54,149 bases of DNA from RGIG3513 sp045658985 (GCA_045658985.1 JAZOWC010000030.1:1-54149), one strand, 5' to 3'. Counted from the first letter of the stretch, positions 15,427 to 24,710 are shown. Translations and numbers: made by a program. The notes: generated from the letters alone by a model not told the origin.

Positions 15427-18400
15427 ATGGAGATATTATGGAAAAAATGGCCCCAATGGATACCGATATCCAAAATCGGCCACGGTTCCTACGGCGTTGT
15501 ATACAAAGCAAAGCTGGCTTCCTCCGATACCGACCGCTTCTCGGCAATCAAGGTTATTTCCATCCCCTCCAACGAAGCAGAGCTCTATTCGATAGAGTCC
15601 GAGGGCTACAGCGGAGAGCAGGCACGGGAGTATTTCAGAAAAGTAGCCGTGGCTTATGTCAGCGAGAACGAGGTGCTGGAGCAGCTGCGCGGCGAGCTTA
15701 ACGTTGTTTCTCTTGATGACTTCTATATGGAGGAAAAGGAGAACGGAGCAGGCTATACTATTTTCATACGGATGGAGCTGCTTACTCCGCTGACCCACTG
15801 GCTCAGGAGCAATGCTGTCGATGAAGAATCGGCGGCAAAATTGGGAATAGACATATGCACTGCGCTTGAAGCCTGCGAAAAGCACAATATCATTCACCGT
15901 GATATCAAGCCCGACAATATACTATGCGACAGTGAGGGAGTTTTCAAACTCGGCGACTTCGGCATCGCGCGCAATCTCCAAAGACTTGCGGGAAGTCTTA
16001 CCAGGATCGGCAGCGAAAATTACATCGCTCCCGAGATCGTGTACAGCAAAAAGTACGACAAGCGTGTTGATATATACTCTCTGGGACTTGTGCTTTACGC
16101 GCTGCTCAACGAGCGCAGGCTGCCCTTCTGGCCGGAGGGAAAAGAGATCATTACCGCCGGAGAGCGACACTCGGCCTTCTTGAAAAGGATAAAAGGAGAA
16201 AAAATCCCGTCTCCCAAAAACAGCTCGGCCAAACTGTCCAAAATCATACTTAAAGCTTGCGCATTCAAGCCGGAGGACAGATATTCGTCGGCAGGAGAGA
16301 TGAAACGGGAGCTGGAAGATTTTCTCAGTCCCGCCGGCAGAAGAAAGCATGACAGGAGAGCTCTCAAATACGTTTTTGCGGCATTGCTGTCGCTGGCGAT
16401 GATTGCGGGAGCATACTTTGGCATATCCAGGCTCATCCCCGACCGAGATGAGCCGAAATACAAGGATAGTGTTTCTGCGGTCAATATACCTGCAGAGCAG
16501 GATACACCGATAGATCCCATTACTCCTGGACCCGTGGAGTACGTGACCCCCGATCCGGCAGCTTCCAACCCCGTGGAACCAAACCCCGTGGAGCCTGAGC
16601 CTGTGACACCCGAGCCCGTGGAGCCTGAGCCTGTGGAACCCGAGCCCATCGAGCCTGAGCCTGTGGAACCCGAGCCCGTAGAACCTGAGCCTGTAGAACC
16701 CGAACCCATCGAGCCCGAGCCTGTGGAGCCCGAGCCCACAGAACCCGAACCCGTGGAGCCTGAGCCTGTGGAACCCGAGCCTGTGGAACCCGAGCCTGTG
16801 GAACCCGAACCCGTAGAGCCCGAGCCGGTGGAGCCCGAGCCCACAGAACCCGGTAACGGCATTATTTTGAACAAGACTTCGGCAACCCTCGCATCCATAG
16901 GCGAAACCCTCCAACTCACGGCATCTGTACCGTCGGGTGCTGATATGATGCTGGATTGGGAATCAAGTGACTGCAGGATAGCTGCTGTTGACCGAAGCGG
17001 CCTTGTTACCGCGGTATCGGGCGGCACAGCCATAATTACAGCCAAAACCCGCGACGGCAGTTTTTCGGCCGGATGTGCCATAACGGTGCAGTCGTCAGAT
17101 AGACTGGAATCAAAAGATTACGCATATATCGTGACAAACGGCAAAGCATCTGTAGTCGCAATTGACAAAGCCATATCCGGAGAGGTCATTATTCCCTCAA
17201 CCCTCGGCGGCTATCCCGTTGTGGAAATAGGTGATTCGGCATTCTACAATTGCCGCAACGTCACAAGCGTGGTCATTCCGGAGGGCGTTGTATACATAGG
17301 TGATGATGCCTTCTGCTATTGCTACGGTCTGAAGAGCGTTTCGATCCCCCGATCGGTCACCGCCATAGGCAGCGGAGTGTTCTGGGATTGCAACAAGCTT
17401 GAGACTGTCGAACTGTCCGCAAACGTGACTTCGATAGGGGATATGGCATTTTCAGCCTGCGAAAAACTTACTTCGATCAACGTCGACGAGGGCAATACAT
17501 CCTACAAATCGGTTGACGGAGTGCTGTACACAAAAGACGGCAAAACCCTGATCCAGTACCCCAGAAACAAATCGGGAGAAATCTATATTATCCCGACCGA
17601 TGTTACCGAGATCAAAAATCGTGCCTTTTATTTTTGCCATGATCTTACCGTTGTCAACATTCCTGCAAGCGTGGACGTAATAGGCGACGGTGCATTCACT
17701 GGCTGCCGTTCTCTTTCGGAGATCAATGTTGATGAGGGCAATGGGGCATACAGCTCGGCAGACGGAGTGCTTTATAGCAAGGACGGAGGGGGTTTGATCC
17801 AATACCCCTGCGGCAAGGTGAACAGGTCTTTTGAAATCCTTCCGGGCGTAACGAGCATTTATCGGAGTGCATTCTATGACTGTGAAAGCCTCAGATCCAT
17901 ATTTATTCATAGTAACGTAAGCCACATAGGCAGTGATGCTTTTACCCGATGCGACAATCTCACGATATATTCGGAGGCGGAGTCTCAGCCTCAGCTTTGG
18001 GGAAATGGCTGGAATTACTCCAACTGTCCCGTAGTTTGGGGCTACAGACAGGAGGCAGAAGATCCCGTGATACCCGAACCCGTAGAGCCCGAGCCTGTAG
18101 ATCCCGAGCCTGTGGAACCCGATCTCGTGATACCCGAGCCCGTAGAGCCCGAACCTGTGGAGCCTGAACCAATCGAGCCCGAGCCCGTGGAGCCCGAGCC
18201 CACTCCCGAGCTTAAGTATTTGACATACAGCATCTCAAACGGACAAGCAACCGTTACCGGTTTCAACAAGAGCTATGCGGGCACCGTCACCATTCCTTCC
18301 ACCCTCGGCGGATACCCCGTAACGGGCATAGGGGATGAGGCGTTTATGGGCTGTACGGAGATAACGGGCGTGACCGTTCCGGACACCGTGACCCAAATAG

Positions 18401-19986
18401 GCGCATCTGCGTTCAGAGGCTGCAAAAAGCTGGCTGATCCGGATGGGTTTGTTATCGTCAACAATATCCTGTTCGACTACTTTGGTCGAGGCGGTAGGGT
18501 CACTGTCCCCGACGGCACGGTAGCCGTCAGCAACGCGGCTTTTATCCATAATCCCGCAGTGGTAGAGATAGTCATACCCGATACGGTCACAGAGATTGGC
18601 AGTTCAGCATTTTTTGGCTCCGCTGTTACAAAAATCAACATTCCCGGTGGTGTGACGAGCATTGCCGAGGCGGCATTTGCCTATTGCGGAGGTCTTGAGA
18701 GCATCGTTATTCCCGACGGCGTAGTCAGCATCGGCACACGGGCTTTTTACGACTGTTTCAGCTTGATCGATATAACCATCCCTGACAGCGTTGTGAGCAT
18801 AGGCAGTGCGGCGTTTTACAGCTGCAATCAACTCACAGACATCATCCTGCCCAACCGTCTGACGGCCGTTGAAGTGGATACGTTTAACGGCTGTTCAAAC
18901 CTGAAAAGTATGACCATCCCCGACAGCGTTGTGAGGATCGGTAATTACGCCTTCAGCGGCTGCAGCAGGCTGAACGACGTGACCGTAGGCAGCGGTGTGG
19001 ACAGTATTGGTATATATGCCTTTGACAAATGCCGTGAATTGACGGGTATAATTCTGCCCATCGGTGTGGAGAGCATAGGGGTCAATGCATTCAATGCCTG
19101 CACGCACCTTACTATCTACGCCGAAGCCGCCTCAAAGCCCGATGGCTGGATAGATTATTGGAACCCCGACAGCCGTCCCGTCGTCTGGGGCTACGGCACG
19201 CAAGCGGAGGATACGTCAGCATACACCTACAACATATCCGACAGCGGGGCAGTCATTACCGCCGTGGACACCTCCGTTTCGGGCGATATCACCATTCCCG
19301 CAACCCTGGGCGGATGCCCGGTTGTAAGCATCGGCGAATATGCTTTCTATCAGTGCAGTGACCTGACAAGCGTTACTATCCCCGAGGGCGTGACAAGCAT
19401 CGCAAACTCCGCTTTTGAGGCTTGCAGCAGCTTGTGCAGCGTCTCAATTCCCAATAGTATTGAGAGCATCGGCAATTATGCCTTTTATAACTGCGAAAGC
19501 CTGACCGATATAACCATCCCGGGCAGCGTTTTGAGCATAGGCGGGGATGTATTCTTCGGCTGCAGCAGTCTGAGCGCCATATACGTGGACGGCACCAACA
19601 CCGAATATATGGATATAGACGGCGTGCTGTTCACATCAGACGGAAAAACACTGATAAAGTACCCCTCGGCTAAACCGGAAGGCGACTACGCAATCCCCGA
19701 CGGCACGGAGAGCATCAGCGTTTATGCCTTCCATAGCTGTACCAACCTGTCAAACATAGCCATACCCGATACTGTAACGAGCATCGATAGCTGTGCATTC
19801 TTCGGGTGCGGCGGACTTGTGAGTGTGACCGTACCTGACAGCGTTATATATATGGGCGTCGATGTTTTCGAAAACTGCACCGGCCTTACCGTCTGTGCCG
19901 AGGCGGCATCTCGTCCGGCAGGCTGGGAAGAAAACTGGCACAGCAACCGGCCCGTAGTCTGGGGATACGGTACGGAGATAGAATAA
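15427..19986 (+). CDS. Transmembrane Ser/Thr kinase with extracellular BspA-type leucine-rich repeats
   Basis: A 1519-residue single-pass receptor-like kinase. Residues 1-300 form a complete Hanks-type kinase: glycine loop IGHGSYGVVYKA (17-28), K42 in AIKV, catalytic HRDIKPDN (157-164), DFG (177-179) and APE (201-203). A hydrophobic helix at about 314-336 crosses the membrane. Outside, a Pro/Glu/Val spacer (about 375-477, repeats of EPEPV) leads to a BIG2-like domain (about 478-555, ending ITAKTRDGSFSAGCAITV), then three LRR_5/BspA-type blocks (about 560-875, 930-1258, 1260-1518). A second EPEPV spacer (about 878-928) lies between blocks 1 and 2. Start ATG at 15427 follows GAGGAGG; the frame is open to 15409. 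PASTA domains, normal in Firmicute kinases, are absent. No phosphatase neighbour is seen. Confidence 0.92.
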   Translation: MEILWKKWPQWIPISKIGHGSYGVVYKAKLASSDTDRFSAIKVISIPSNEAELYSIESEGYSGEQAREYFRKVAVAYVSENEVLEQLRGELNVVSLDDFYMEEKENGAGYTIFIRMELLTPLTHWLRSNAVDEESAAKLGIDICTALEACEKHNIIHRDIKPDNILCDSEGVFKLGDFGIARNLQRLAGSLTRIGSENYIAPEIVYSKKYDKRVDIYSLGLVLYALLNERRLPFWPEGKEIITAGERHSAFLKRIKGEKIPSPKNSSAKLSKIILKACAFKPEDRYSSAGEMKRELEDFLSPAGRRKHDRRALKYVFAALLSLAMIAGAYFGISRLIPDRDEPKYKDSVSAVNIPAEQDTPIDPITPGPVEYVTPDPAASNPVEPNPVEPEPVTPEPVEPEPVEPEPIEPEPVEPEPVEPEPVEPEPIEPEPVEPEPTEPEPVEPEPVEPEPVEPEPVEPEPVEPEPVEPEPTEPGNGIILNKTSATLASIGETLQLTASVPSGADMMLDWESSDCRIAAVDRSGLVTAVSGGTAIITAKTRDGSFSAGCAITVQSSDRLESKDYAYIVTNGKASVVAIDKAISGEVIIPSTLGGYPVVEIGDSAFYNCRNVTSVVIPEGVVYIGDDAFCYCYGLKSVSIPRSVTAIGSGVFWDCNKLETVELSANVTSIGDMAFSACEKLTSINVDEGNTSYKSVDGVLYTKDGKTLIQYPRNKSGEIYIIPTDVTEIKNRAFYFCHDLTVVNIPASVDVIGDGAFTGCRSLSEINVDEGNGAYSSADGVLYSKDGGGLIQYPCGKVNRSFEILPGVTSIYRSAFYDCESLRSIFIHSNVSHIGSDAFTRCDNLTIYSEAESQPQLWGNGWNYSNCPVVWGYRQEAEDPVIPEPVEPEPVDPEPVEPDLVIPEPVEPEPVEPEPIEPEPVEPEPTPELKYLTYSISNGQATVTGFNKSYAGTVTIPSTLGGYPVTGIGDEAFMGCTEITGVTVPDTVTQIGASAFRGCKKLADPDGFVIVNNILFDYFGRGGRVTVPDGTVAVSNAAFIHNPAVVEIVIPDTVTEIGSSAFFGSAVTKINIPGGVTSIAEAAFAYCGGLESIVIPDGVVSIGTRAFYDCFSLIDITIPDSVVSIGSAAFYSCNQLTDIILPNRLTAVEVDTFNGCSNLKSMTIPDSVVRIGNYAFSGCSRLNDVTVGSGVDSIGIYAFDKCRELTGIILPIGVESIGVNAFNACTHLTIYAEAASKPDGWIDYWNPDSRPVVWGYGTQAEDTSAYTYNISDSGAVITAVDTSVSGDITIPATLGGCPVVSIGEYAFYQCSDLTSVTIPEGVTSIANSAFEACSSLCSVSIPNSIESIGNYAFYNCESLTDITIPGSVLSIGGDVFFGCSSLSAIYVDGTNTEYMDIDGVLFTSDGKTLIKYPSAKPEGDYAIPDGTESISVYAFHSCTNLSNIAIPDTVTSIDSCAFFGCGGLVSVTVPDSVIYMGVDVFENCTGLTVCAEAASRPAGWEENWHSNRPVVWGYGTEIE
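16540..16857 (+). repeat. Tandem EPEPV-coding repeat in kinase gene
   Basis: About 20 degenerate copies of a 12-base unit (GAGCCTGAGCCT/GTGGAACCCGAG) encode the wall-spanning-type spacer. A shorter stretch recurs at 18070-18203. Such repeats tend to change length by slippage. Confidence 0.85.
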
Positions 19987-20006
19987 AAATAACTGGAGAG
20001 ATATAT

Positions 20007-21191
20007 ATGGACACCTATCTGCGAGAGGGTTTTGATTTCACCGGCAAGGCGTGGGACAGTTTTTACAGCGTGATCGGCTCGGTGGATTTCAGCGGCAAAG
20101 AAGAATGGGCGATCTACGACGCGCTGAAGAACAACTCGGCAAAAGCCGATTTTTCCGACTATCTCAAGCGCTATATATACAAAAAAAGCTTCCCGGGCCA
20201 AAGCTACTCAGACATTCCATTTGAGGAGTACCGAAGTACGCTTGTGGCTCTGTTCAAGGACAATCAGACGCCTACCGGATTCGATGAGTGTACCACCAAG
20301 CTTTCCGCGGCGGCCAAGAACTGGCTGACCCGTACCCTCGTCAGCCGAAAGACGGTCTTGCTCTTGGGATTCGGTTTGGCTATGACCACGGCGGAGGTCA
20401 ATGATTTTTTGACCAAAGGCATCTATGAGCAAAAACTCAATCCAAAAGACCCCATGGAGGTCATATGCCGGTATTGCTACACTAATCGGCTGGGATACTA
20501 TGACTTCTGCGAGCTGATGGCCGAGTATTCCGAGCTGGAGCCGTGTCTGCATAGCTGTGGCAGCGCCGAAGCCGATATGACGGGCGAGCTTTTTGTCTCG
20601 GTGCAGGAGCTCGAGACCAAAAAAGACCTGATGCGGTATCTGGCGTCCCTCAAGGATGCCGGCGGTGTGTCAAAATACAGCCGTACGCTGAAGCGGAAGT
20701 TCACTGAGCTGTACAACGAGACGCGGCGGCTGATAGCGGAGGAGCAGGGTCACTCGGATTTTGACAGCGTAACTCCCACCGATGTTGAACGTACTATATT
20801 CGCAGGTGTGCCCATCAACGAAAAAAATCTGAATCTGATCAAAGAAGCCGAGTGCGAACTGGATGATATGTACGGCAAACGCCTCAGCCGCGCAAGAATA
20901 GGACGGATCCTGGGCAGAAATCGGTACGGAACGCAGGAGACCGAAGTAAACAGATATGATCTGATAACACTCAATTTCTTCATCTGCTCGCAGCAGATCG
21001 ATGCATACCCGTCTGTTCAGGCGAGGTTTAATGCCTTTTACGAGGGGACAAACCTCATCCTGCGCGAGTGCTTTATGCACGAGCTGATTATACAGAACCC
21101 CTATGAAAACTTTATCCTCAGCTGCATGCTCTCCGAAGACCCTCTGGATACCTTCGAGAGCGTGTGGGAGCAGTCCTACCGCAAAGAATAA
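20007..21191 (+). CDS. Protein of unknown family paired with LRR kinase
   Basis: A 394-residue, apparently soluble protein with no signal peptide. I recognise no domain. It looks mostly helical, with a short hydrophobic stretch TVLLLGFGLAMTTAEVNDFL (about 115-134) and several cysteines (CRYCYTN, CLHSCGS). The C-terminal part has RARIGRILGRNRYGTQ (about 298-313) and DLITLNFFICSQQ, followed by long helices. It starts 20 bases after the kinase stop with GGAGAG at the ribosome site and is followed by a strong terminator, so the two genes almost certainly form one transcript. A role as kinase substrate, effector or adaptor is inference from this arrangement only. Confidence 0.85.
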   Translation: MDTYLREGFDFTGKAWDSFYSVIGSVDFSGKEEWAIYDALKNNSAKADFSDYLKRYIYKKSFPGQSYSDIPFEEYRSTLVALFKDNQTPTGFDECTTKLSAAAKNWLTRTLVSRKTVLLLGFGLAMTTAEVNDFLTKGIYEQKLNPKDPMEVICRYCYTNRLGYYDFCELMAEYSELEPCLHSCGSAEADMTGELFVSVQELETKKDLMRYLASLKDAGGVSKYSRTLKRKFTELYNETRRLIAEEQGHSDFDSVTPTDVERTIFAGVPINEKNLNLIKEAECELDDMYGKRLSRARIGRILGRNRYGTQETEVNRYDLITLNFFICSQQIDAYPSVQARFNAFYEGTNLILRECFMHELIIQNPYENFILSCMLSEDPLDTFESVWEQSYRKE

Positions 21192-21206
21192 ACTCAATAA
21201 ATATAC

Positions 21207-21260
21207 CCAAAAGCGTTGTGTCTGAAGGCCCAAAAGCCAACAGATACAACGCTTTTTGTT
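21207..21260 (+). terminator. Intrinsic terminator after kinase operon
   Basis: Long stem AAAAGCGTTGTGTCTG / CAGATACAACGCTTTT with one mismatch and a 16-base loop, then TTGTT. Confidence 0.75.
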
Positions 21261-21368
21261 ATAACACATCGGTAAAACGGAAATCCAACGTGGTATTTGG
21301 ATATCGCAAAAGCATACTAAACAGTGTAAACAACCACGCTTTTGTCGTATATTTGCGAATATAAAGGA

Positions 21369-21397
21369 TTGCGTTTGCGGTGCAGATGTGCTATAAT
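21369..21397 (+). promoter_or_regulatory. Promoter of tRNA-Arg
   Basis: TTGCGT (21369-21374), 17 bases, TATAAT (21392-21397). Confidence 0.65.
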
Positions 21398-21456
21398 TAT
21401 TGGGTCAAATGAGGGGTAACGTAATATGTCGTTACGGTGCCTCAACAATCTTATAC

Positions 21457-21533
21457 GCGCCCGTAGCTCAGCTGGATAGAGTGACAGACTCCGACTCTGT
21501 AGGCCGTGCGTTCGAATCGCATCGGGCGTACCA
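21457..21533 (+). tRNA. tRNA-Arg (anticodon CCG)
   Basis: Complete cloverleaf with encoded CCA. Acceptor GCGCCCG pairs with CGGGCGT (one G-U), D-stem GCTC/GAGT, anticodon stem ACAGA/TCTGT around loop CTCCGAC giving anticodon CCG (codon CGG), T-arm GTGCG-TTCGAAT-CGCAT, discriminator A. Own promoter upstream, terminator downstream. Confidence 0.96.
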
Positions 21534-21537
21534 AAAA

Positions 21538-21572
21538 CCGACAAGCATCACGGATGCTTGTCGGATTTTACT
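21538..21572 (+). terminator. Terminator of tRNA-Arg
   Basis: Perfect 12-base stem CCGACAAGCATC / GATGCTTGTCGG with loop ACG, then ATTTTA. Confidence 0.8.
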
Positions 21573-21598
21573 TATTCACTATTACATGTTCACTAAAA

Positions 21599-21650
21599 CC
21601 CGGTGGCGCCCTTCGACCCCATTTACCAATCAATACGCAATAAAAAAGAT
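21599..21650. repeat. Intergenic repeat unit, copy 1
   Basis: The stretch from CCCTTCGACCCC (21609) through ATACGCAATAAAAAA is about 80% identical over some 42 bases to 22093-22134. Short open frames across it show no resemblance to any protein family. Confidence 0.55.
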
Positions 21651-21691
21651 GTTTTCGGCAGTTTTGCGTATGAATTCGAACTTTTACATAA

Positions 21692-21865
21692 ATCACGGCG
21701 AAAGCCGTGTATATCATCAATTCCGCAGGAATTGCATATCATCAAAACGAAGTTTTGTATATCATCATTGCGAAAAGAAATGCAGCCTGCGGCTGATGAT
21801 ATACACCTTCGGTGATGAGGTGCACGCTTGCGCGTGATGATATACCATTGCTTTCGCAATGGATA
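21692..21865. repeat. Array of small hairpins joined by TATATCATC / GATGATATA linkers
   Basis: Successive small palindromes (CACGGC-GAAA-GCCGTG, AATTCC-GCA-GGAATT, AAAAC-GAA-GTTTT, a central GCAGCC-TGC-GGCTG with offset pairing, and CATTGC-TTTC-GCAATG) are separated by TATATCATC in the left half and by its reverse complement GATGATATA in the right half. The whole is thus a near-symmetrical structure centred near 21785. No gene fits. Confidence 0.75.
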
Positions 21866-21897
21866 AAAAATCGACAGGTCGAAACCTGTCGATTTTT
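21866..21897. terminator. Bidirectional terminator-like hairpin
   Basis: Perfect stem AAAAATCGACAGGT / ACCTGTCGATTTTT with loop CGAA. No adjacent gene needs it, apart from acting as a boundary of the repeat array. Confidence 0.6.
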
Positions 21898-21917
21898 GGT
21901 GCCGGTGGCGGGGGTCG
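21898..21917 (-). repeat. Copy of tRNA-Leu 3' end
   Basis: Twenty bases, GGTGCCGGTGGCGGGGGTCG, are identical to the 3' end (CC of CCA, acceptor strand and part of the T-arm) of the tRNA-Leu gene at 22159-22178. The intervening 240 bases lack any integrase or other gene. Confidence 0.7.
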
Positions 21918-22121
21918 CCTGTCTGCGGCCAGAGCGGTGGCGCGGAAAAACAGTCCACCGGACTGTTTTTTAACTTATGCCTGTTGCGGTGCCCAAAGCA
22001 GCCGTCGGGCTTACGCTTATCCTCGGCTGCCTTTGACCGCTGCCACTCGCTCAGGTCGCTTCATCTGACGCCGGCAGCGCTCCCATCGCTCCCCCTTCGA
22101 CCCCCTTACTCATTGATACGC
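21918..22121. repeat. Gene-free repeat segment between tRNA-Leu copies
   Basis: Contains a perfect hairpin AAAAACAGTCC-ACC-GGACTGTTTTT (21946-21970) and copy 2 of the CCCTTCGACCCC...ATACGCAA repeat (from 22093). No open frame with recognisable content. Confidence 0.5.
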
Positions 22122-22157
22122 AAAACAAAAAGGACTCCCTCTGGAGTCCTTTTGTTT
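22122..22157 (-). terminator. Terminator of tRNA-Leu
   Basis: Minus-strand stem AAAACAAAAGGACTCC / GGAGTCCTTTTTGTTT with a short AGAGG-type loop, ending in TTTTTGTTTT. Confidence 0.75.
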
Positions 22158-22244
22158 TGGTGCCGGTGGCGGGGGTCGAACCCGCACGGTATCGCTACCA
22201 ACGGATTTTGAGTCCGCCTCGTCTGCCAGTTCCAACACACCGGC
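22158..22244 (-). tRNA. tRNA-Leu (anticodon CAA)
   Basis: Class II tRNA of 87 bases including encoded CCA. Acceptor GCCGGTG pairs with CACCGGC; discriminator A. The anticodon loop CTCAAAA gives CAA (codon UUG). A long variable arm (TGGTAGCGATACCGT region) and T-arm GCGGG-TTCGACC-CCCGC are present. Confidence 0.96.
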
Positions 22245-22275
22245 ACGTATCGCAGCCTTTCGGCTACGATATAAT

Positions 22276-22304
22276 ATTATATACTATTATGTATAGGATT
22301 ACAA
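22276..22304 (-). promoter_or_regulatory. Promoter of tRNA-Leu
   Basis: Minus strand: TTGTAA (22304-22299), 17 bases, TATAAT (22281-22276). It lies just behind the pcrA stop, so the tRNA need not depend on the upstream operon. A small hairpin (ATCGTAGCC/GGCTGCGAT) lies between it and the tRNA. Confidence 0.6.
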
Positions 22305-22311
22305 GCCTTTT

Positions 22312-24710
22312 TTACAGGACTTTCATAAACTGCATTGCGGTCTTGGCCATCATCAGCTTGTCGCCAACCTTGTCAAAGGTGATTTTCAGCATCACGTCGT
22401 TGCCCATAGGTGTAAGCTCGCTGATAACGCCTTCGCCAAAGCTTCGGTGCACGACCTTCTGGCCTGCTCTGAACCCCAGCGTTCCGCCGCCGCTGCCCGA
22501 GCTTGCCGAGGCAGGCTTTTTGACAGCCTGTGCGGCGATGCTGGCTTTGGCGCCGTAGAATCCGCCGCTGCTGCGTTTTTCGGCAAAGCTCATAGTGCTG
22601 GGTTTGGGGCGTGCGGACTTGCCCATCTTGGTGACGCACTCGGGGGGTATCTCCTCGGTGAAGCGGGAGGGTTTGGCATATGCGGTCTGGCCGTAGAGCA
22701 GACGGCGCTCGGCCGAGGTGATGTACAGCTTCTTGCGTGCGCGGGTCATGGCAACGTAGCACAGACGGCGTTCTTCTTCCATCTGCTCGGAGCTTTCCAT
22801 GGAGCGGAAGGAGGGGAATATGCCCTCTTCGGCGCCGCAGAGGAATACGTTGTCAAACTCCAGACCCTTTGCGCTGTGGATGGTCATCATAGTGACGGCG
22901 TCGGCTTCTTCGTCGTAGCGGTCAATGTCGGTAAACAGCGCGACTTCCTCCAAAAATCCGCGGAGGGTGGGCGCCATATTCTTCTCGCAGTAGTCGGCGA
23001 TATTGGAGCGCAGTTCCAGCACGTTTTCGGTCTTGGCCTGCTTTTCGCTCTGAGGCAGCTCGTTGAGCATAGACATATAATCGGACTTTTCAAGCAGGCT
23101 GTCATAGAGCGCCATCAGGTCTCCCGACTCGGCCTGAGCTCTGAATGACTCGATCAATTCGCAGAATGCGCCCAGCTTGGCAGCTGCTTTGCTCAGTTCG
23201 GGATAAGCAGCGGCTTTTTTGATTATGTCATACTCGCTCACACCGTCACGCTGGGCGAGAAGGGCGATTTTTTCCTGAGTGGTGTTGCCGATGCCGCGGG
23301 CGGGAACGTTGATGATCCTGCGCAGGCGCACGGTGTCGGCGGGGTTATTGATGACCGACAGATAGGAGAGCATGTCCTTGACCTCGGCGCGGTCGAAGAA
23401 CCTCAGTCCGCTGACGATGCGGTAGGGGATGCCCGTGCGCTTGAATGCATACTCGATGCTGTTGGACAGTACGTGGTTGCGGTAGAGCACGGCATGATCA
23501 CGGAAGTTCATTCCCTCGGCGCGGTTTTCAAGGATCTTTTTGGCAATAAACTGTGCCTCGTCTTCCTGAGTCTCGCCCGAGCAGAGGCAGACCTTGTCGC
23601 CCTCGCCCTTGTCCGTCCACAGTTTTTTGCCCTTTCTGCCGCGGTTGTTGGCGATCAGTCCGTTGGCGGCGTTGAGTATGCTGCCCGTGGAGCGGTAATT
23701 CTGCTCCAGACGGATGGTCATGGCGTCGGGATACTGCTTTTCAAAATCCAGAATATTGGCGATGGTCGCGCCTCTGAACTTGTATATGCTCTGGTCGTCG
23801 TCACCTACAACGCACAGATTGCCGCTTCCGCCCGCAAGCAGGGAGCAGAGCACGTACTGGGCATGGTTGGTGTCCTGATACTCGTCCACCAGCACATAGC
23901 GGAACTTGCGCTGATAATATTCCAGCACCTCGGGGCACTCGCGCAGCACCTGCACCGTCTTGACTATCATATCGTCAAAATCCAGAGCACCCATATTCTG
24001 CATCTGACGCTCGTATTTTTCGTATACCTGAGCGGTTATGTTCTTAAACGGATCGGGACTCTGCTCCTGCGCAAACTCCTCGGGGGTCATGAGTGAGTCT
24101 TTTGCGCGGGAGATGGCACCTGCGATAGAACGGAGATCGTAGCGCTTTTCGTCCACGCCCATTTCTTTGAGTATGCTCTGGAGCACCTTCTTTTTGTCAT
24201 CCTCGTCATAGATGGCAAAACTGGAAGGGTAGCCGATCTTGGAAATATGTGAGCGCAGGATACGCGCGCAGGCCGAATGGAAGGTCTGTGCCCAAATATC
24301 GGCGGCCTCTGCGCCCACGGCTACGTTCAGTCGCTCGCGGAGCTCGCCTGCGGCCTTGTTTGTGAAAGTTATGGCAAGCAGCTCATAGGGTTTGGGAGGG
24401 TTGACCGAACAGAGCCTGCGCAGCTCACTTTCGGGCAGAGCATCGGGATCGTCGATGAGCACAAACAGCTTTTTCAGCTCGTCGTCGCCTGCCCAAATGG
24501 GTGCCTGCTCGCTCTCGTAGGCGCTGCCGTACTTGAGCAGGTTGATTATGCGGTTGATGAGCACGGTGGTCTTGCCGCTGCCTGCGCCCGCCAGTATGAG
24601 CAGGGGGCCTTCGGTCTTGAACACACCGTCCTTCTGGCGGTCGTTGAGGGATACAAACTCCCGCTCGATTATCTCACGGCGCAACGCCGAGTATCTTATG
24701 TCAAAATCGT

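Noticed and set aside
16560..16857. CRISPR-like tandem repeats
   Set aside because: The 12-base units are contiguous without unique spacers and encode a Pro/Glu spacer in the kinase frame.
21400..21837. 145-codon frame through tRNA-Arg and the repeat array
   Set aside because: It runs over a functional tRNA gene and hairpin repeats; the protein reads as repeat-derived nonsense.
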